Of a stretch of DNA of 64,000 nt, positions 45,717 through 53,946 are shown piece by piece; positions within the stretch are counted from its first letter, which is position 1, and each line of letters opens with the position of its first letter. The stretch comes from an uncultured Dysosmobacter sp. (GTDB taxonomy: Bacteria; Bacillota; Clostridia; Oscillospirales; Oscillospiraceae): assembly GCA_934565855.1 (NCBI GenBank), contig CAKTIO010000006.1, positions 1-64,000 of the forward strand, given 5' to 3'. Under the pieces are notes generated by a model. The model searched no databases and was not told the origin of the DNA. It saw only the letters and a program-made list of their open reading frames with translations. The translations under genes and the position numbers were made by a program.

Positions 45717-46981
45717 AAGAGACGTTTTATGAACGGATCGGCGAGACGGTCTACCGGGAGACGCTGCCCAACGGGCTGATGATCTGTGTGGTACCCAAGC
45801 CGGACCACGCCAAGAGCTATGCCTTTTTCGCCACCCGCTACGGCGGGATGGACGTGCGCTTTCAGCTGAACGGAGAGTGGCTGGACACCCCCGCCGGCAT
45901 TGCCCATTATCTGGAGCACAAGATGTTTGACACCAAGGAGGGCAACGCCTTACAGGAGCTGGCAAAGAACGGGGCGGAGCCCAACGCCTTTACCAGCAAT
46001 GCCATGACCGGTTATTTCTTTGACTCCACGGAGCATTTTCAGGAGAACCTGAAGATCCTGCTGTCCTTTGTCTCCATCCCTTATTTTACAGACGAGAGCG
46101 TTGCCAAGGAGCAGGGGATCATCGGACAGGAGATCCGGATGATCGAGGACAACCCGGATTGGCAGATCTATACCCAGATGATGAAGGCGCTTTACCAGAA
46201 AAACACGGGACGGATTTCCGTTGCCGGAAGTATTGACAGCATCAAGCAGATCACGGCGCAGACGCTGTATGACTGCCACAAGGCGTTCTACACGCCCTCT
46301 AACATGATTTTAACGGTGGTGGGCAATGTGGACCCGGTCCGCGTGGTGGAGCTGGCAAAGGAGGTCCTGCCCAAAGAAGCCGGACCGGAGATTGCCCGGG
46401 ATTACGGCGAGGAACCGGCAGAGGTCGCCCGGAAACGGGTGAGCCAGCGGATGGAGGTCTCCATGCCCCAGTTCCTGCTGGGCTACAAATGCATCCCGGC
46501 GGCGGAGGGCGAGGATTACCTGCGGAAGAGCATGATCGGTGACTTGGCATGCGACATCCTGCTGGGGGAATCCAGTCCGCTGTACCAGCGCCTGTATGAA
46601 AGCGGTCTCATCAACGGCAGCTTCGGCGGTTCCTTTGAGATGCTGCCGGGCATTGCCTACCTCTACGCCGGCGGCGACAGCAAGGACGCGGAAACGGTCG
46701 TCGGAGAGATCCAGAAGGAGGCGGACCGCCTTGCACGGGAGGGCATTGACGAGGCGTTTTACCAGCAGGTCCGCCGGGCGGCGTTCGGCGGGATGCTGCG
46801 CAATCTGAACTCCTTTGAAAACATCGCCGTGACCCTGACCGAGGGCTATTTCCACGGCTTTGACGCCTGCCGGTTCCCCCAGGTCTTTGACCAGATCACC
46901 AAGGCGGACATTCAGGCGTTTATCCGGGAGAACCTCATCGCGGAGCATACGGTGCTGTCCGAGATCCTGCCGCGCGCCTGA
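45713..46981 (+). CDS. yfmH: M16-family zinc peptidase YfmH
   Basis: A 422-residue active M16 peptidase with the inverted zinc motif IAHYLEHKMFDT and the distal glutamate in IIGQEIRMIEDNPDWQ. The C-terminal domain ends with the R/Y-type substrate region near YLYAGGDSKDAETVVGEI. It forms a pair with YfmF; the length equals that partner. GTG start overlaps the yfmF stop. The substrate here is inferred only. Confidence 0.93.
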   Translation: MKETFYERIGETVYRETLPNGLMICVVPKPDHAKSYAFFATRYGGMDVRFQLNGEWLDTPAGIAHYLEHKMFDTKEGNALQELAKNGAEPNAFTSNAMTGYFFDSTEHFQENLKILLSFVSIPYFTDESVAKEQGIIGQEIRMIEDNPDWQIYTQMMKALYQKNTGRISVAGSIDSIKQITAQTLYDCHKAFYTPSNMILTVVGNVDPVRVVELAKEVLPKEAGPEIARDYGEEPAEVARKRVSQRMEVSMPQFLLGYKCIPAAEGEDYLRKSMIGDLACDILLGESSPLYQRLYESGLINGSFGGSFEMLPGIAYLYAGGDSKDAETVVGEIQKEADRLAREGIDEAFYQQVRRAAFGGMLRNLNSFENIAVTLTEGYFHGFDACRFPQVFDQITKADIQAFIRENLIAEHTVLSEILPRA

Positions 46982-47003
46982 GACAGAGAAAGAAGGAATC
47001 GTG

Positions 47004-47954
47004 TTGACAGTGATGAAGGATTCTCCCATCAGCTTTCCGGGGCTGTTCGGAGATTGGCAGTTCCGGGTCGGGTCCGTGGCGCTGCACATCGGAAACGGAA
47101 TTTACTGGTATGGCATCATTCTGGCGCTGGGCGTTCTGGCGGGACTGTGCCTCTGCTCCCGGCAGGCGAAGCGCTACGGGCTGAAAGAGGACAATGTGCT
47201 GGATCTGGTGCTGCTGGGGGTGCCCATCGGCATTCTGGGCGCCAGGACCTATTATGTAGTGTTTTACCAGAACCTCTTCCGGGGGGAGAACGGGGCGCTG
47301 GACTGGAAGCGGGTCGTTGCCATCTGGGACGGCGGTCTGGCGATCTACGGCGCGGTGATCGCCGTGTTTGTGATGGCGTTTTGCTACTGCCGCTATAAAA
47401 AGCTGCCCATGGGCGCGGTGACAGACCTGTGTGTCATGGGACTGCTGCTGGGGCAGGTGATCGGACGCTGGGGCAACTTCATGAACCGGGAGGCGTTCGG
47501 CGCGGAGACCACGCTGCCCTGGCGGATGCGTCTGTGGACCAGCGCGACGGCGTATATCGACGTGCATCCCACGTTTTTGTATGAGAGCTTGTGGAACCTT
47601 GCCGGACTGCTGCTGATTTTATTCGTGGTGTCCAGGGGACGCCGGTTCGACGGGGAAAACACCTGCTTTTATTTCCTGTGGTACGGTCTGGGACGCTTCT
47701 GGATCGAAGGACTGCGGACGGACAGCCTGTACCTGTTTGGCTGGACCGCTTTCGGGCAGCCCATCCGGGTGTCTCAGGCGCTGTCGCTGGTGGTGGTCCT
47801 CGGCGCGGTCTGCGGACTGTTCTACGAGCTGCGGATCAAAAAGCGCACGGCGGATGGCTTGCTGGTGAACCGGCTTGCCCGGGAAGAAGCAGAGCAGGCG
47901 GCGGAAGCCGCCCAGGCGCAGACGGAGGAGGAAGAGCATGGCGACCATCATTGA
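47004..47954 (+). CDS. lgt: Phosphatidylglycerol-prolipoprotein diacylglyceryl transferase
   Basis: A 316-residue membrane enzyme that attaches diacylglycerol to lipobox cysteines, the first step of lipoprotein maturation; it would act on the lipoprotein encoded at 1876. Seven membrane segments, the [13 protein letters not shown] start, the [11 protein letters not shown] segment and the signature [13 protein letters not shown] are clear. The C-terminal tail of ~45 residues is charged and Ala/Glu-rich. Start codon uncertain among GTG 47001, TTG 47004 and ATG 47013; TTG has the best spacing to AAGGA. Confidence 0.94.
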   Translation: MTVMKDSPISFPGLFGDWQFRVGSVALHIGNGIYWYGIILALGVLAGLCLCSRQAKRYGLKEDNVLDLVLLGVPIGILGARTYYVVFYQNLFRGENGALDWKRVVAIWDGGLAIYGAVIAVFVMAFCYCRYKKLPMGAVTDLCVMGLLLGQVIGRWGNFMNREAFGAETTLPWRMRLWTSATAYIDVHPTFLYESLWNLAGLLLILFVVSRGRRFDGENTCFYFLWYGLGRFWIEGLRTDSLYLFGWTAFGQPIRVSQALSLVVVLGAVCGLFYELRIKKRTADGLLVNRLAREEAEQAAEAAQAQTEEEEHGDHH

Positions 47955-48780
47955 CGGAAAGGCACTGGCGGCAAAGCTGAAGGCGCAGCTGATGGAGGAA
48001 ACGGGAACGCTGCCCAGAACGCCGGGATTGGCAGTGGTGCTGGTGGGCAATGACCCGGCGTCCGCCGTGTATGTGCGGAACAAGGAGAAAGACTGTCAGG
48101 AGTGCCGCTTTCAGAGCTTTGAACACCGCCTGCCGGAGGAGACGACCCAGGAGGAACTGCTGGCGCTGATCGGCGAGCTGAACAGGGACCCGCAGGTGGA
48201 CGGCATTCTGGTCCAGCTGCCGCTTCCGGCACATCTGGACGAGGAGCAGGTGCTGTGCGCCATCGCGCCGGACAAGGATGTGGATGCGTTCCACCCCTAT
48301 AACACCGGCAGGCTGGTCAGCGGCGACCCGGTGTTCCTGCCCTGCACGCCGGCAGGCGTGATGGAGATGCTGCGGGAGTATCAGATCCCCATTTCCGGCA
48401 GGCATTGCGTGGTTTTGGGGCGGTCCAACATCGTGGGCAAGCCGATGGCGATGCTGCTGCTGCAAGCCAACGGCACCGTGACCATCTGCCACAGCAAAAC
48501 GGCGGACCTGGCGCAGTATACGCGGTCGGCGGATATTCTGGTTTCCGCGGTGGGCAGGCGCGGTCTGGTCACGGCGGATATGGTGAAGGAAGGTGCTGTG
48601 GTGATCGACGTGGCGATGAACCGGACGCCGGAGGGCAAGCTCTGCGGAGACGTGGACTTTGCGGAGGCGGAAAAAAAGGCGTCCTACATCACGCCGGTCC
48701 CCGGCGGGGTGGGTCCCATGACCCGTGCCATCCTGATGAAGAACATTCTGACAGCGGCAAAACGCCATATGCAGGCGTGA
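47938..48780 (+). CDS. folD: Bifunctional methylenetetrahydrofolate dehydrogenase/cyclohydrolase
   Basis: A 280-residue enzyme of one-carbon metabolism that interconverts methylene-, methenyl- and formyl-tetrahydrofolate. It has [14 protein letters not shown] with the catalytic lysine, [14 protein letters not shown], the [14 protein letters not shown] nucleotide motif and [11 protein letters not shown] near the end. ATG 47938 lies inside the lgt end (17-base overlap) with GAGGAGG upstream. Confidence 0.97.
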   Translation: MATIIDGKALAAKLKAQLMEETGTLPRTPGLAVVLVGNDPASAVYVRNKEKDCQECRFQSFEHRLPEETTQEELLALIGELNRDPQVDGILVQLPLPAHLDEEQVLCAIAPDKDVDAFHPYNTGRLVSGDPVFLPCTPAGVMEMLREYQIPISGRHCVVLGRSNIVGKPMAMLLLQANGTVTICHSKTADLAQYTRSADILVSAVGRRGLVTADMVKEGAVVIDVAMNRTPEGKLCGDVDFAEAEKKASYITPVPGGVGPMTRAILMKNILTAAKRHMQA

Positions 48781-48800
48781 GCTGTGGACATTGTGGAAAA

Positions 48801-48833
48801 AGAGAGCGGAACCGGAGAAGGTTCCGCTCTCTT
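48801..48833. terminator. Bidirectional terminator between folD and the MntR-like gene
   Basis: AGAGAGCGGAACC pairs with GGTTCCGCTCTCT over six bases; the plus-strand tail is TTTGCATCT and the minus-strand side is followed by TTTTTCC. Confidence 0.75.
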
Positions 48834-48854
48834 TGCATCTGTTTTGTGGAAAGG

Positions 48855-49244
48855 TCATTGCTTCTGGTTCAGCTCACCGATGTGCTGCTGGACAAATTCT
48901 GAAATGCGGGCAAAGGTTTCATCGTTCAGGTCATGCTCCACCTTGCAGGCATCCTCCGCGGCGATCTCCGGAGAAACGCCTAAAATGGAAAACAGCTTGG
49001 TAATGGTCTTGTGCCTGCCGTAAATGCGGGATGCGATCTCAAATCCACTGTCGTTTAAAGTGATGCTGCCGTCAGGCGCCATGTTGATGTAGCCGTTTTC
49101 CCGCAGCTTTTTCATTGCGATGCTGACGCTGGGTTTGGAGTATCCCAGTTCATTGACGATGTCAATGGAACGGACCATTCCAAGTCTTTCTTTTAAAACG
49201 AGGATGGACTCCAGGTAGTCCTCCGCGGATTCATGAATCACCAT
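48855..49244 (-). CDS. MntR/DtxR-family metal-dependent regulator
   Basis: A 129-residue repressor. The winged helix covers VRSIDIVNELGYSKPSVSIAMKKLRENGYI, and the dimerisation part has RHKTITKLFSILGV and DACKVEHDLNDET with the Glu/His/Asp metal ligands. It lacks the SH3 domain, like MntR, so manganese or iron is the likely effector. GGAG precedes the ATG. A palindrome in its leader suggests self-control. No metal transporter is adjacent. Confidence 0.9.
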   Translation of the reverse strand: MVIHESAEDYLESILVLKERLGMVRSIDIVNELGYSKPSVSIAMKKLRENGYINMAPDGSITLNDSGFEIASRIYGRHKTITKLFSILGVSPEIAAEDACKVEHDLNDETFARISEFVQQHIGELNQKQ

Positions 49245-49263
49245 GGAATCGTCTCCTTTCTAA

Positions 49264-49274
49264 TCAGAATCTGA
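49264..49274 (-). promoter_or_regulatory. Putative operator of the MntR-like gene
   Basis: TCAGA-A-TCTGA is a perfect dyad just downstream of the predicted transcription start, followed by two further CTGAAT half-sites (49271-49276 and 49281-49286). It may be the autoregulatory site. Confidence 0.4.
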
Positions 49275-49292
49275 ATGCTACTGAATAGTTCT

Positions 49293-49320
49293 ATGTTACC
49301 ACATCAGGCGAAAAATGCAA
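49293..49320 (-). promoter_or_regulatory. Promoter of the MntR-like gene
   Basis: TTGCAT (complement 49315-49320) and TAACAT (complement 49293-49298), 16 bases apart on the minus strand. Confidence 0.5.
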
Positions 49321-49466
49321 GAGAAAAAATCCGCGCCGCTGAGCCGCTCCGGCAGCCGGAGGGGGAGGGCTGGAAAATATTTCTTGCATCTTTTTCCGAC
49401 AGCATCTAAAATGGGAACAGACTGAATTTTGCCGGATACGGCGGAAAAATGACGGAGGCGGAGCCA

Positions 49467-49964
49467 ATGACCAGTGCTGCGGAGATCATGGTGAGCATGA
49501 TCGCCTTTTCTAAGGGAAACCATCATGACATCAACCATTTTATGAAGGTGTACGCCTATGCGCGGACCATTGCCCTGCGGGAGGGGGTATCGCCCCGGCA
49601 GCAGCGCGTCATTGAGATTGCCGCCATCCTGCATGACATTGCCTGCCCGCTGTGCAGGGAAAAATACGGAAACACCAACGGCAAGCATCAGGAGGCGGAG
49701 GGGATGCCCCTGACGCGGGAATTCCTGAAGGACGCGGACCTGCCGGAGGAGGAAAAGGAGCGGATCGTCTGGCTGGTGGGACATCACCACACCCTGCGTC
49801 CCATTGAGGGGACCGACCACCAGATCCTGATCGAGGCGGATTATCTGGTCAACGCGGAGGAATCGGCGTACCCGGAGGAGAACATCCGGAATGTGTACGA
49901 GCGGATCTTCCGGACCGAAACGGGGCGGGCGCTGCTCCGGTCCGTTTATCTGGAAAACCACTGA
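49467..49964 (+). CDS. HD-domain phosphohydrolase
   Basis: A 165-residue HD protein. Metal ligands are in FSKGNHHDINHFMKVYAYA, the HD pair of AAILHDIACPL, and WLVGHHHT. The family hydrolyses nucleotides or related phosphates; the substrate is not readable. ATG 49467 is preferred over an ATG at 49449 because GGAGG is eight bases upstream. It is followed 34 bases later by the MFS gene. Confidence 0.85.
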   Translation: MTSAAEIMVSMIAFSKGNHHDINHFMKVYAYARTIALREGVSPRQQRVIEIAAILHDIACPLCREKYGNTNGKHQEAEGMPLTREFLKDADLPEEEKERIVWLVGHHHTLRPIEGTDHQILIEADYLVNAEESAYPEENIRNVYERIFRTETGRALLRSVYLENH

Positions 49965-49998
49965 CCGTTTGCAGGCGCTATTGGGGGAGGAAACGAAT

Positions 49999-51249
49999 AT
50001 GTCCAAAAAAGAGTCCGCAAGAAGGCTGTTTTTAGCCGCCTTCTTCCTGTTTACCATCGCCAACGGTCTGGGTGGTTCGTCCATCCTGTCCAACTATTTC
50101 AAGGATGTCTTTCTGGTGGACTCCGTTCAGCGGGGATTGCTGGAAATTCCCCGGGAGCTGCCCGGCGTAGTGGGGGTTCTGGTCATTGCGCTGCTGCCGG
50201 CGTGGGGCAATTTGTCGCTGTCCGTGCTGGGCTTTGTCCTGTGCTCCATCGGAATGCTGGTGCTGGGAATGCTGTCGCCCAATTACTGGATCATGCAGCT
50301 GTTTGTGTTCACCTATTCCCTGGGCGACCACCTGATGATGCCCCTGCGGGACGCCATTGCCATGGACCTGTCCGAGGAGGGAAAGACGGGAACGTTTCTC
50401 GGCAAATACCGGGGCTGGATGACGGTGGCATCCATGCTGGCGTCGCTGCTGGTGTTTGCTGGCTTCCGCAGCGGGATCTTCTGGTTCCACCCGAGAACGG
50501 AGTTTTCCCTGCGGGACAACTTTCTGCCGTCCTTCTGCGTGGCACTGGTGACGCTGATGGCGGGGCTGGTCTGCCTGCTGTGTCTGCGGAAGAGGTATCC
50601 GGAGCTGAACGTCCGGAAGAAAAAGGAAAAGCGTGGTTTTCCGGCAAAGAAAAAATACATACCATATTATATTGTCACAGCGGTTTACGGCTTTCAGAAG
50701 CGGATGCGGCTGGTGTTCGCCCCCTGGATCATCATTGAGCTGCTGGCAATGGGCGCGGATACGCTGGCGCTGCTGGGCATCGCGGGGCATTTTTGTAGCA
50801 GCTGGTTTGCCCCGCTGATCGGGCGGTTTCTGGACCGGTACGGTGTGCGGAAGGCGCTGGTGCTGGAATCGGCGGGCATTGCGTCCATCTTCCTGTATAC
50901 GGCGTGGGCGGTGGCAGGCATCACAGGCGGAACACTGACGGGAACGGCTGGCATGGTGGCGGCGTTTCTGGCGTTCATTCTGGTGACCATGTCCGATCAC
51001 TTCAATTCGGTGCATGTGATGCTGATGCGGGAGCTGAGCGAATCTCCCGCGGACGTGATGGAAAACCTGTCTCTGGGACTGAGCGTGGACCATGTGCTGG
51101 CGGTCACGGTGTCCGGACTGCTGGGTGTGGTGTGGAAATTCGTGGGTCCCCAGTGGGTGTTTGTGCTGGGCGCTGCCGTATGCCTGGTGCATTTCGCGGT
51201 GGCGATGTGGCTGAAGGGGCGGGAGACCGTCGGAAAAAAGCCGGCTTGA
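49999..51249 (+). CDS. MFS transporter
   Basis: A 416-residue membrane protein with about 12 helices. Recognisable MFS traits are the loop after helix 2 to 3, GVLVIALLPAWG, and the symmetric loop LIGRFLDRYGVRKALVLESAG in the second half. A basic stretch of about 15 residues separates the two halves (RKKKEKRGFPAKKK). The substrate is unknown. RBS GGGGGAGG. It may form an operon with the HD gene. Confidence 0.88.
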   Translation: MSKKESARRLFLAAFFLFTIANGLGGSSILSNYFKDVFLVDSVQRGLLEIPRELPGVVGVLVIALLPAWGNLSLSVLGFVLCSIGMLVLGMLSPNYWIMQLFVFTYSLGDHLMMPLRDAIAMDLSEEGKTGTFLGKYRGWMTVASMLASLLVFAGFRSGIFWFHPRTEFSLRDNFLPSFCVALVTLMAGLVCLLCLRKRYPELNVRKKKEKRGFPAKKKYIPYYIVTAVYGFQKRMRLVFAPWIIIELLAMGADTLALLGIAGHFCSSWFAPLIGRFLDRYGVRKALVLESAGIASIFLYTAWAVAGITGGTLTGTAGMVAAFLAFILVTMSDHFNSVHVMLMRELSESPADVMENLSLGLSVDHVLAVTVSGLLGVVWKFVGPQWVFVLGAAVCLVHFAVAMWLKGRETVGKKPA

Positions 51250-51273
51250 CCGGGCTGTGAAGAGAACCGTGGA

Positions 51274-51299
51274 AAACCGGCGCGTCTGCGCCGGTTTTT
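51274..51299 (+). terminator. Rho-independent terminator after the MFS gene
   Basis: AAACCGGCGC pairs with GCGCCGGTTT over a four-base loop, followed by TT. Confidence 0.8.
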
Positions 51300-51349
51300 G
51301 CCTGCCCTGGAAAAGCACACGGACCAGGCGCGGGAATGGTGATTTTCAG

Positions 51350-51378
51350 TTGTATTTCCACGGCACTTGTGCTAAACT
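51350..51378 (+). promoter_or_regulatory. Promoter of the ddl-murF series
   Basis: TTGTAT (51350-51355) and TAAACT (51373-51378), 17 bases apart. The leader of about 115 bases holds a GGCGGAA/TTCCGCC hairpin. Confidence 0.55.
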
Positions 51379-51499
51379 CTACACTGATATCATAATATCT
51401 ACAGGGCGTATACCCGCTGAAGGGCGGCGTCCTGTGTGGATGCGGCGGGGCGGAAACCGTTCCGCCTGCCGGAATAGAAGAACAGAGAAGAGGAAAAAC

Positions 51500-52555
51500 A
51501 TGAAAATTGTTGTGTTGGCTGGCGGGCTTTCCACAGAACGCAATGTTTCTTTGGTAACAGGCACCTCCGTGTGCAGGGCGCTGCGGGAGCGCGGGCATCA
51601 GGCAATCCTGGTGGATATTTTTATGGGGCTGGAGCAGGTGCCGCAGCTGGTGGAGGAACTGTTTGAGGAGCCGGACGGTCTGTGCCGGGATGTGAAGATC
51701 GACGTTACGGCTCCGGATCTGGAGGCGGTGCGGAAGAGCCGCCCGGACCAGAGCAGCAGCCTGTTCGGCCCCCATGTGATAGAGATCTGCCAGAAGGCGG
51801 ACGTGGTCTTTCTGGGGCTGCACGGCAAGGACGGCGAGGATGGCAGGGTGCAGGCGGCATTTGACCTGCTGGGCATCCCCTATACCGGTTCCGGTCATCT
51901 GCCCTCCGCCCTGGCAATGAATAAGGAAATGACCAAGCGGATGATGGATGCGCTGGGGGTGCCGACCCCGGCGTGGCAGATCCTGACCTACGGACCGGAA
52001 GAGGTGGACCGTCTGGCGCAGGAGCTGCCGATGCCCTGTGTGGTCAAGACCATTGACGGAGGTTCCTCTCTGGGCGTTTACCTGCCGGAAAACCGGGAGG
52101 AGCTTCGCGCGGCGCTGCTGAACGTGCTGCACTACGGCAGCCGGGTACTGGTGGAGCAGCGGGTATACGGTAAGGAGCTGGCGCAGGGCATTCTGGGGGA
52201 CCGGTATCTGCCGGCAGTGCTGACCATCCCTGCCGGGGACCGTTTTGACTACGAGGCAAAGTATCAGCAGGGCGGCGCGCAGGAGATCTGCCCGGCGCCT
52301 ATCTCCGAGGAAGCGCAGAAGCTTGCCGGCGAGGTGGCTTTGAAGCTGCACCGCGGACTGGGATTAGAGGTCTATTCCCGGGCGGATATCATTCTGGACG
52401 ATCAGGGACAGGTCTGGTGTCTGGAGGTCAACTCCCTGCCGGGCATGACCGCAGCCAGCCTGCTGCCCAAGGAAGCGGCGGCAGTGGGCATGAGCTATGG
52501 CGAGCTGTGCGAGGAGATCGTGCAGCAGTCCATCCGCATTCAGAGGAGAACGTGA
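51500..52555 (+). CDS. ddl: D-alanine--D-alanine ligase
   Basis: A 351-residue ATP-grasp enzyme that makes the D-Ala-D-Ala end of the wall precursor. It begins MKIVVLAGGLSTERNVSLVTG, with FLGLHGKDGEDGRVQAAFDLLGIPYTGSG for substrate, CVVKTIDGGSSLGVYL for ATP and CLEVNSLPGMTAASLLP for metal. I cannot tell D-Ala from D-Lac specificity without modelling. ATG 51500 is chosen with GAGGAA upstream. murF follows with one base between. Confidence 0.95.
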   Translation: MKIVVLAGGLSTERNVSLVTGTSVCRALRERGHQAILVDIFMGLEQVPQLVEELFEEPDGLCRDVKIDVTAPDLEAVRKSRPDQSSSLFGPHVIEICQKADVVFLGLHGKDGEDGRVQAAFDLLGIPYTGSGHLPSALAMNKEMTKRMMDALGVPTPAWQILTYGPEEVDRLAQELPMPCVVKTIDGGSSLGVYLPENREELRAALLNVLHYGSRVLVEQRVYGKELAQGILGDRYLPAVLTIPAGDRFDYEAKYQQGGAQEICPAPISEEAQKLAGEVALKLHRGLGLEVYSRADIILDDQGQVWCLEVNSLPGMTAASLLPKEAAAVGMSYGELCEEIVQQSIRIQRRT

Positions 52556-52556
52556 T

Positions 52557-53921
52557 ATGCAGCCATTTACGATCAAGGAACTGGAAGCGGCGGTGAACGG
52601 CGTCTGGTGGAACCCGCAGGAGGGACTGCCTGCCGTGACCAGCGTATCCACAGACAGCCGGAAAATAGAAAAGGGCTGCCTGTTCATTCCGCTGTGCGGC
52701 GAGAAATTCGACGGGCACCATTTTATCGACCAGGCGCTGCAGGCGGGCGCGGCGGGCGTGCTGTGCGCAAGGCTGCCCGCAGACCTGCTGCCGGGAAAGT
52801 TCTACATCAAAGTGGACGACACCCGTCTGGCGCTGAAGGCGCTGGCTAAGACCTACCGGGAAAGGTTTGACATTCCCTTTATTCAGATCACGGGAAGCGT
52901 GGGAAAGACCACCACGAAGGACATGATCGCGGCGGTGCTTTCCGCAAAATATAAGGTGCTGAAAACGCCGGAGAATTTCAACAACGATATCGGGACGCCG
53001 CTGACGCTGCTTCAGCTGAAGCCGGAGCATCAGGCGGCGGTCATTGAGACCGGCATGAACCACTTCGGTGAGATCCGTTATCTGGGAGAGATGGTTCAGC
53101 CGGATATCGCGGTGATCTCCAACATCGGCGACGCCCACATTGAGTTCCTGGGCAGCCGGGAGGGGATCCTAAAGGCAAAAAGCGAGATCTTTGAGTTTTT
53201 GAAGCCGGACGGTCTGGCGGTGCTGAACGGTGACGATGCGCTGCTGAACACCCTGACGCCCCCGGTGGAGACCCTGCGCTGCGGCAAATCCCAGCAGGCG
53301 AATGTCCGGGTGACGGAGATCATGGACCACGGCGTCAGCGGCATCTCCTGCACAGTGCAGACCGCCAAGCAGAGCTATGAGCTGAACATTCCGGCGCCGG
53401 GAGAGCATATGGTGTATTCCGCGTCGATGGCGGTGGCGATCGGTGAGCGGCTGGGCATGGAGAAGGAGGAAATCCTTCGGGGCGTGGCGTCCTATGAAGC
53501 CAGCGGCTCCCGGATGCACATTGTCAAGCTGGCGGGCGGCAGAACGATTCTGGACGACTGCTACAACGCCAACCCGCAGTCGGTGACAGCGGCGCTGGAG
53601 ATTTTGGCGAAAACAGAGCGGGACCATAAGATCGCCGTGCTGGGCGACATGGGCGAGCTGGGCGACCTGACGGAGCAGGCACACTACAATGTGGGTGCGC
53701 TGGCAAGCATGCTGGGCATCGACCAGATCTATGCCGTGGGTACCAAGGCGGCAAAGATCGCCGAGGGCGCGGAGGACAGCGGCGGACATGTGCAGTATTA
53801 CGCCACCAAGGAAGAGGCGCTGCGGAACATCCGGGAGGGCTTCGGCGAGGATACGGCAATGCTGATCAAGGCGTCCCATTCCATGCATTTTGGCTGGTTG
53901 GTGGACCAGCTGTGCAAATAA
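52557..53921 (+). CDS. murF: UDP-N-acetylmuramoyl-tripeptide--D-alanyl-D-alanine ligase
   Basis: A 454-residue Mur ligase that joins D-Ala-D-Ala to the UDP-MurNAc-tripeptide. It shows VSTDSRKIEKGCLFIPLCGEKFDGHHF at the start, the ATP loop TGSVGKTTTKDM, ENFNNDIGTPLTLL and the C-terminal LDDCYNANPQSVTAALEIL. Adjacent ddl supplies its substrate. ATG 52557 with GAGGAG. Confidence 0.97.
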   Translation: MQPFTIKELEAAVNGVWWNPQEGLPAVTSVSTDSRKIEKGCLFIPLCGEKFDGHHFIDQALQAGAAGVLCARLPADLLPGKFYIKVDDTRLALKALAKTYRERFDIPFIQITGSVGKTTTKDMIAAVLSAKYKVLKTPENFNNDIGTPLTLLQLKPEHQAAVIETGMNHFGEIRYLGEMVQPDIAVISNIGDAHIEFLGSREGILKAKSEIFEFLKPDGLAVLNGDDALLNTLTPPVETLRCGKSQQANVRVTEIMDHGVSGISCTVQTAKQSYELNIPAPGEHMVYSASMAVAIGERLGMEKEEILRGVASYEASGSRMHIVKLAGGRTILDDCYNANPQSVTAALEILAKTERDHKIAVLGDMGELGDLTEQAHYNVGALASMLGIDQIYAVGTKAAKIAEGAEDSGGHVQYYATKEEALRNIREGFGEDTAMLIKASHSMHFGWLVDQLCK

Positions 53922-53946
53922 GTACGGACGGATAGGAACAGAAAAC

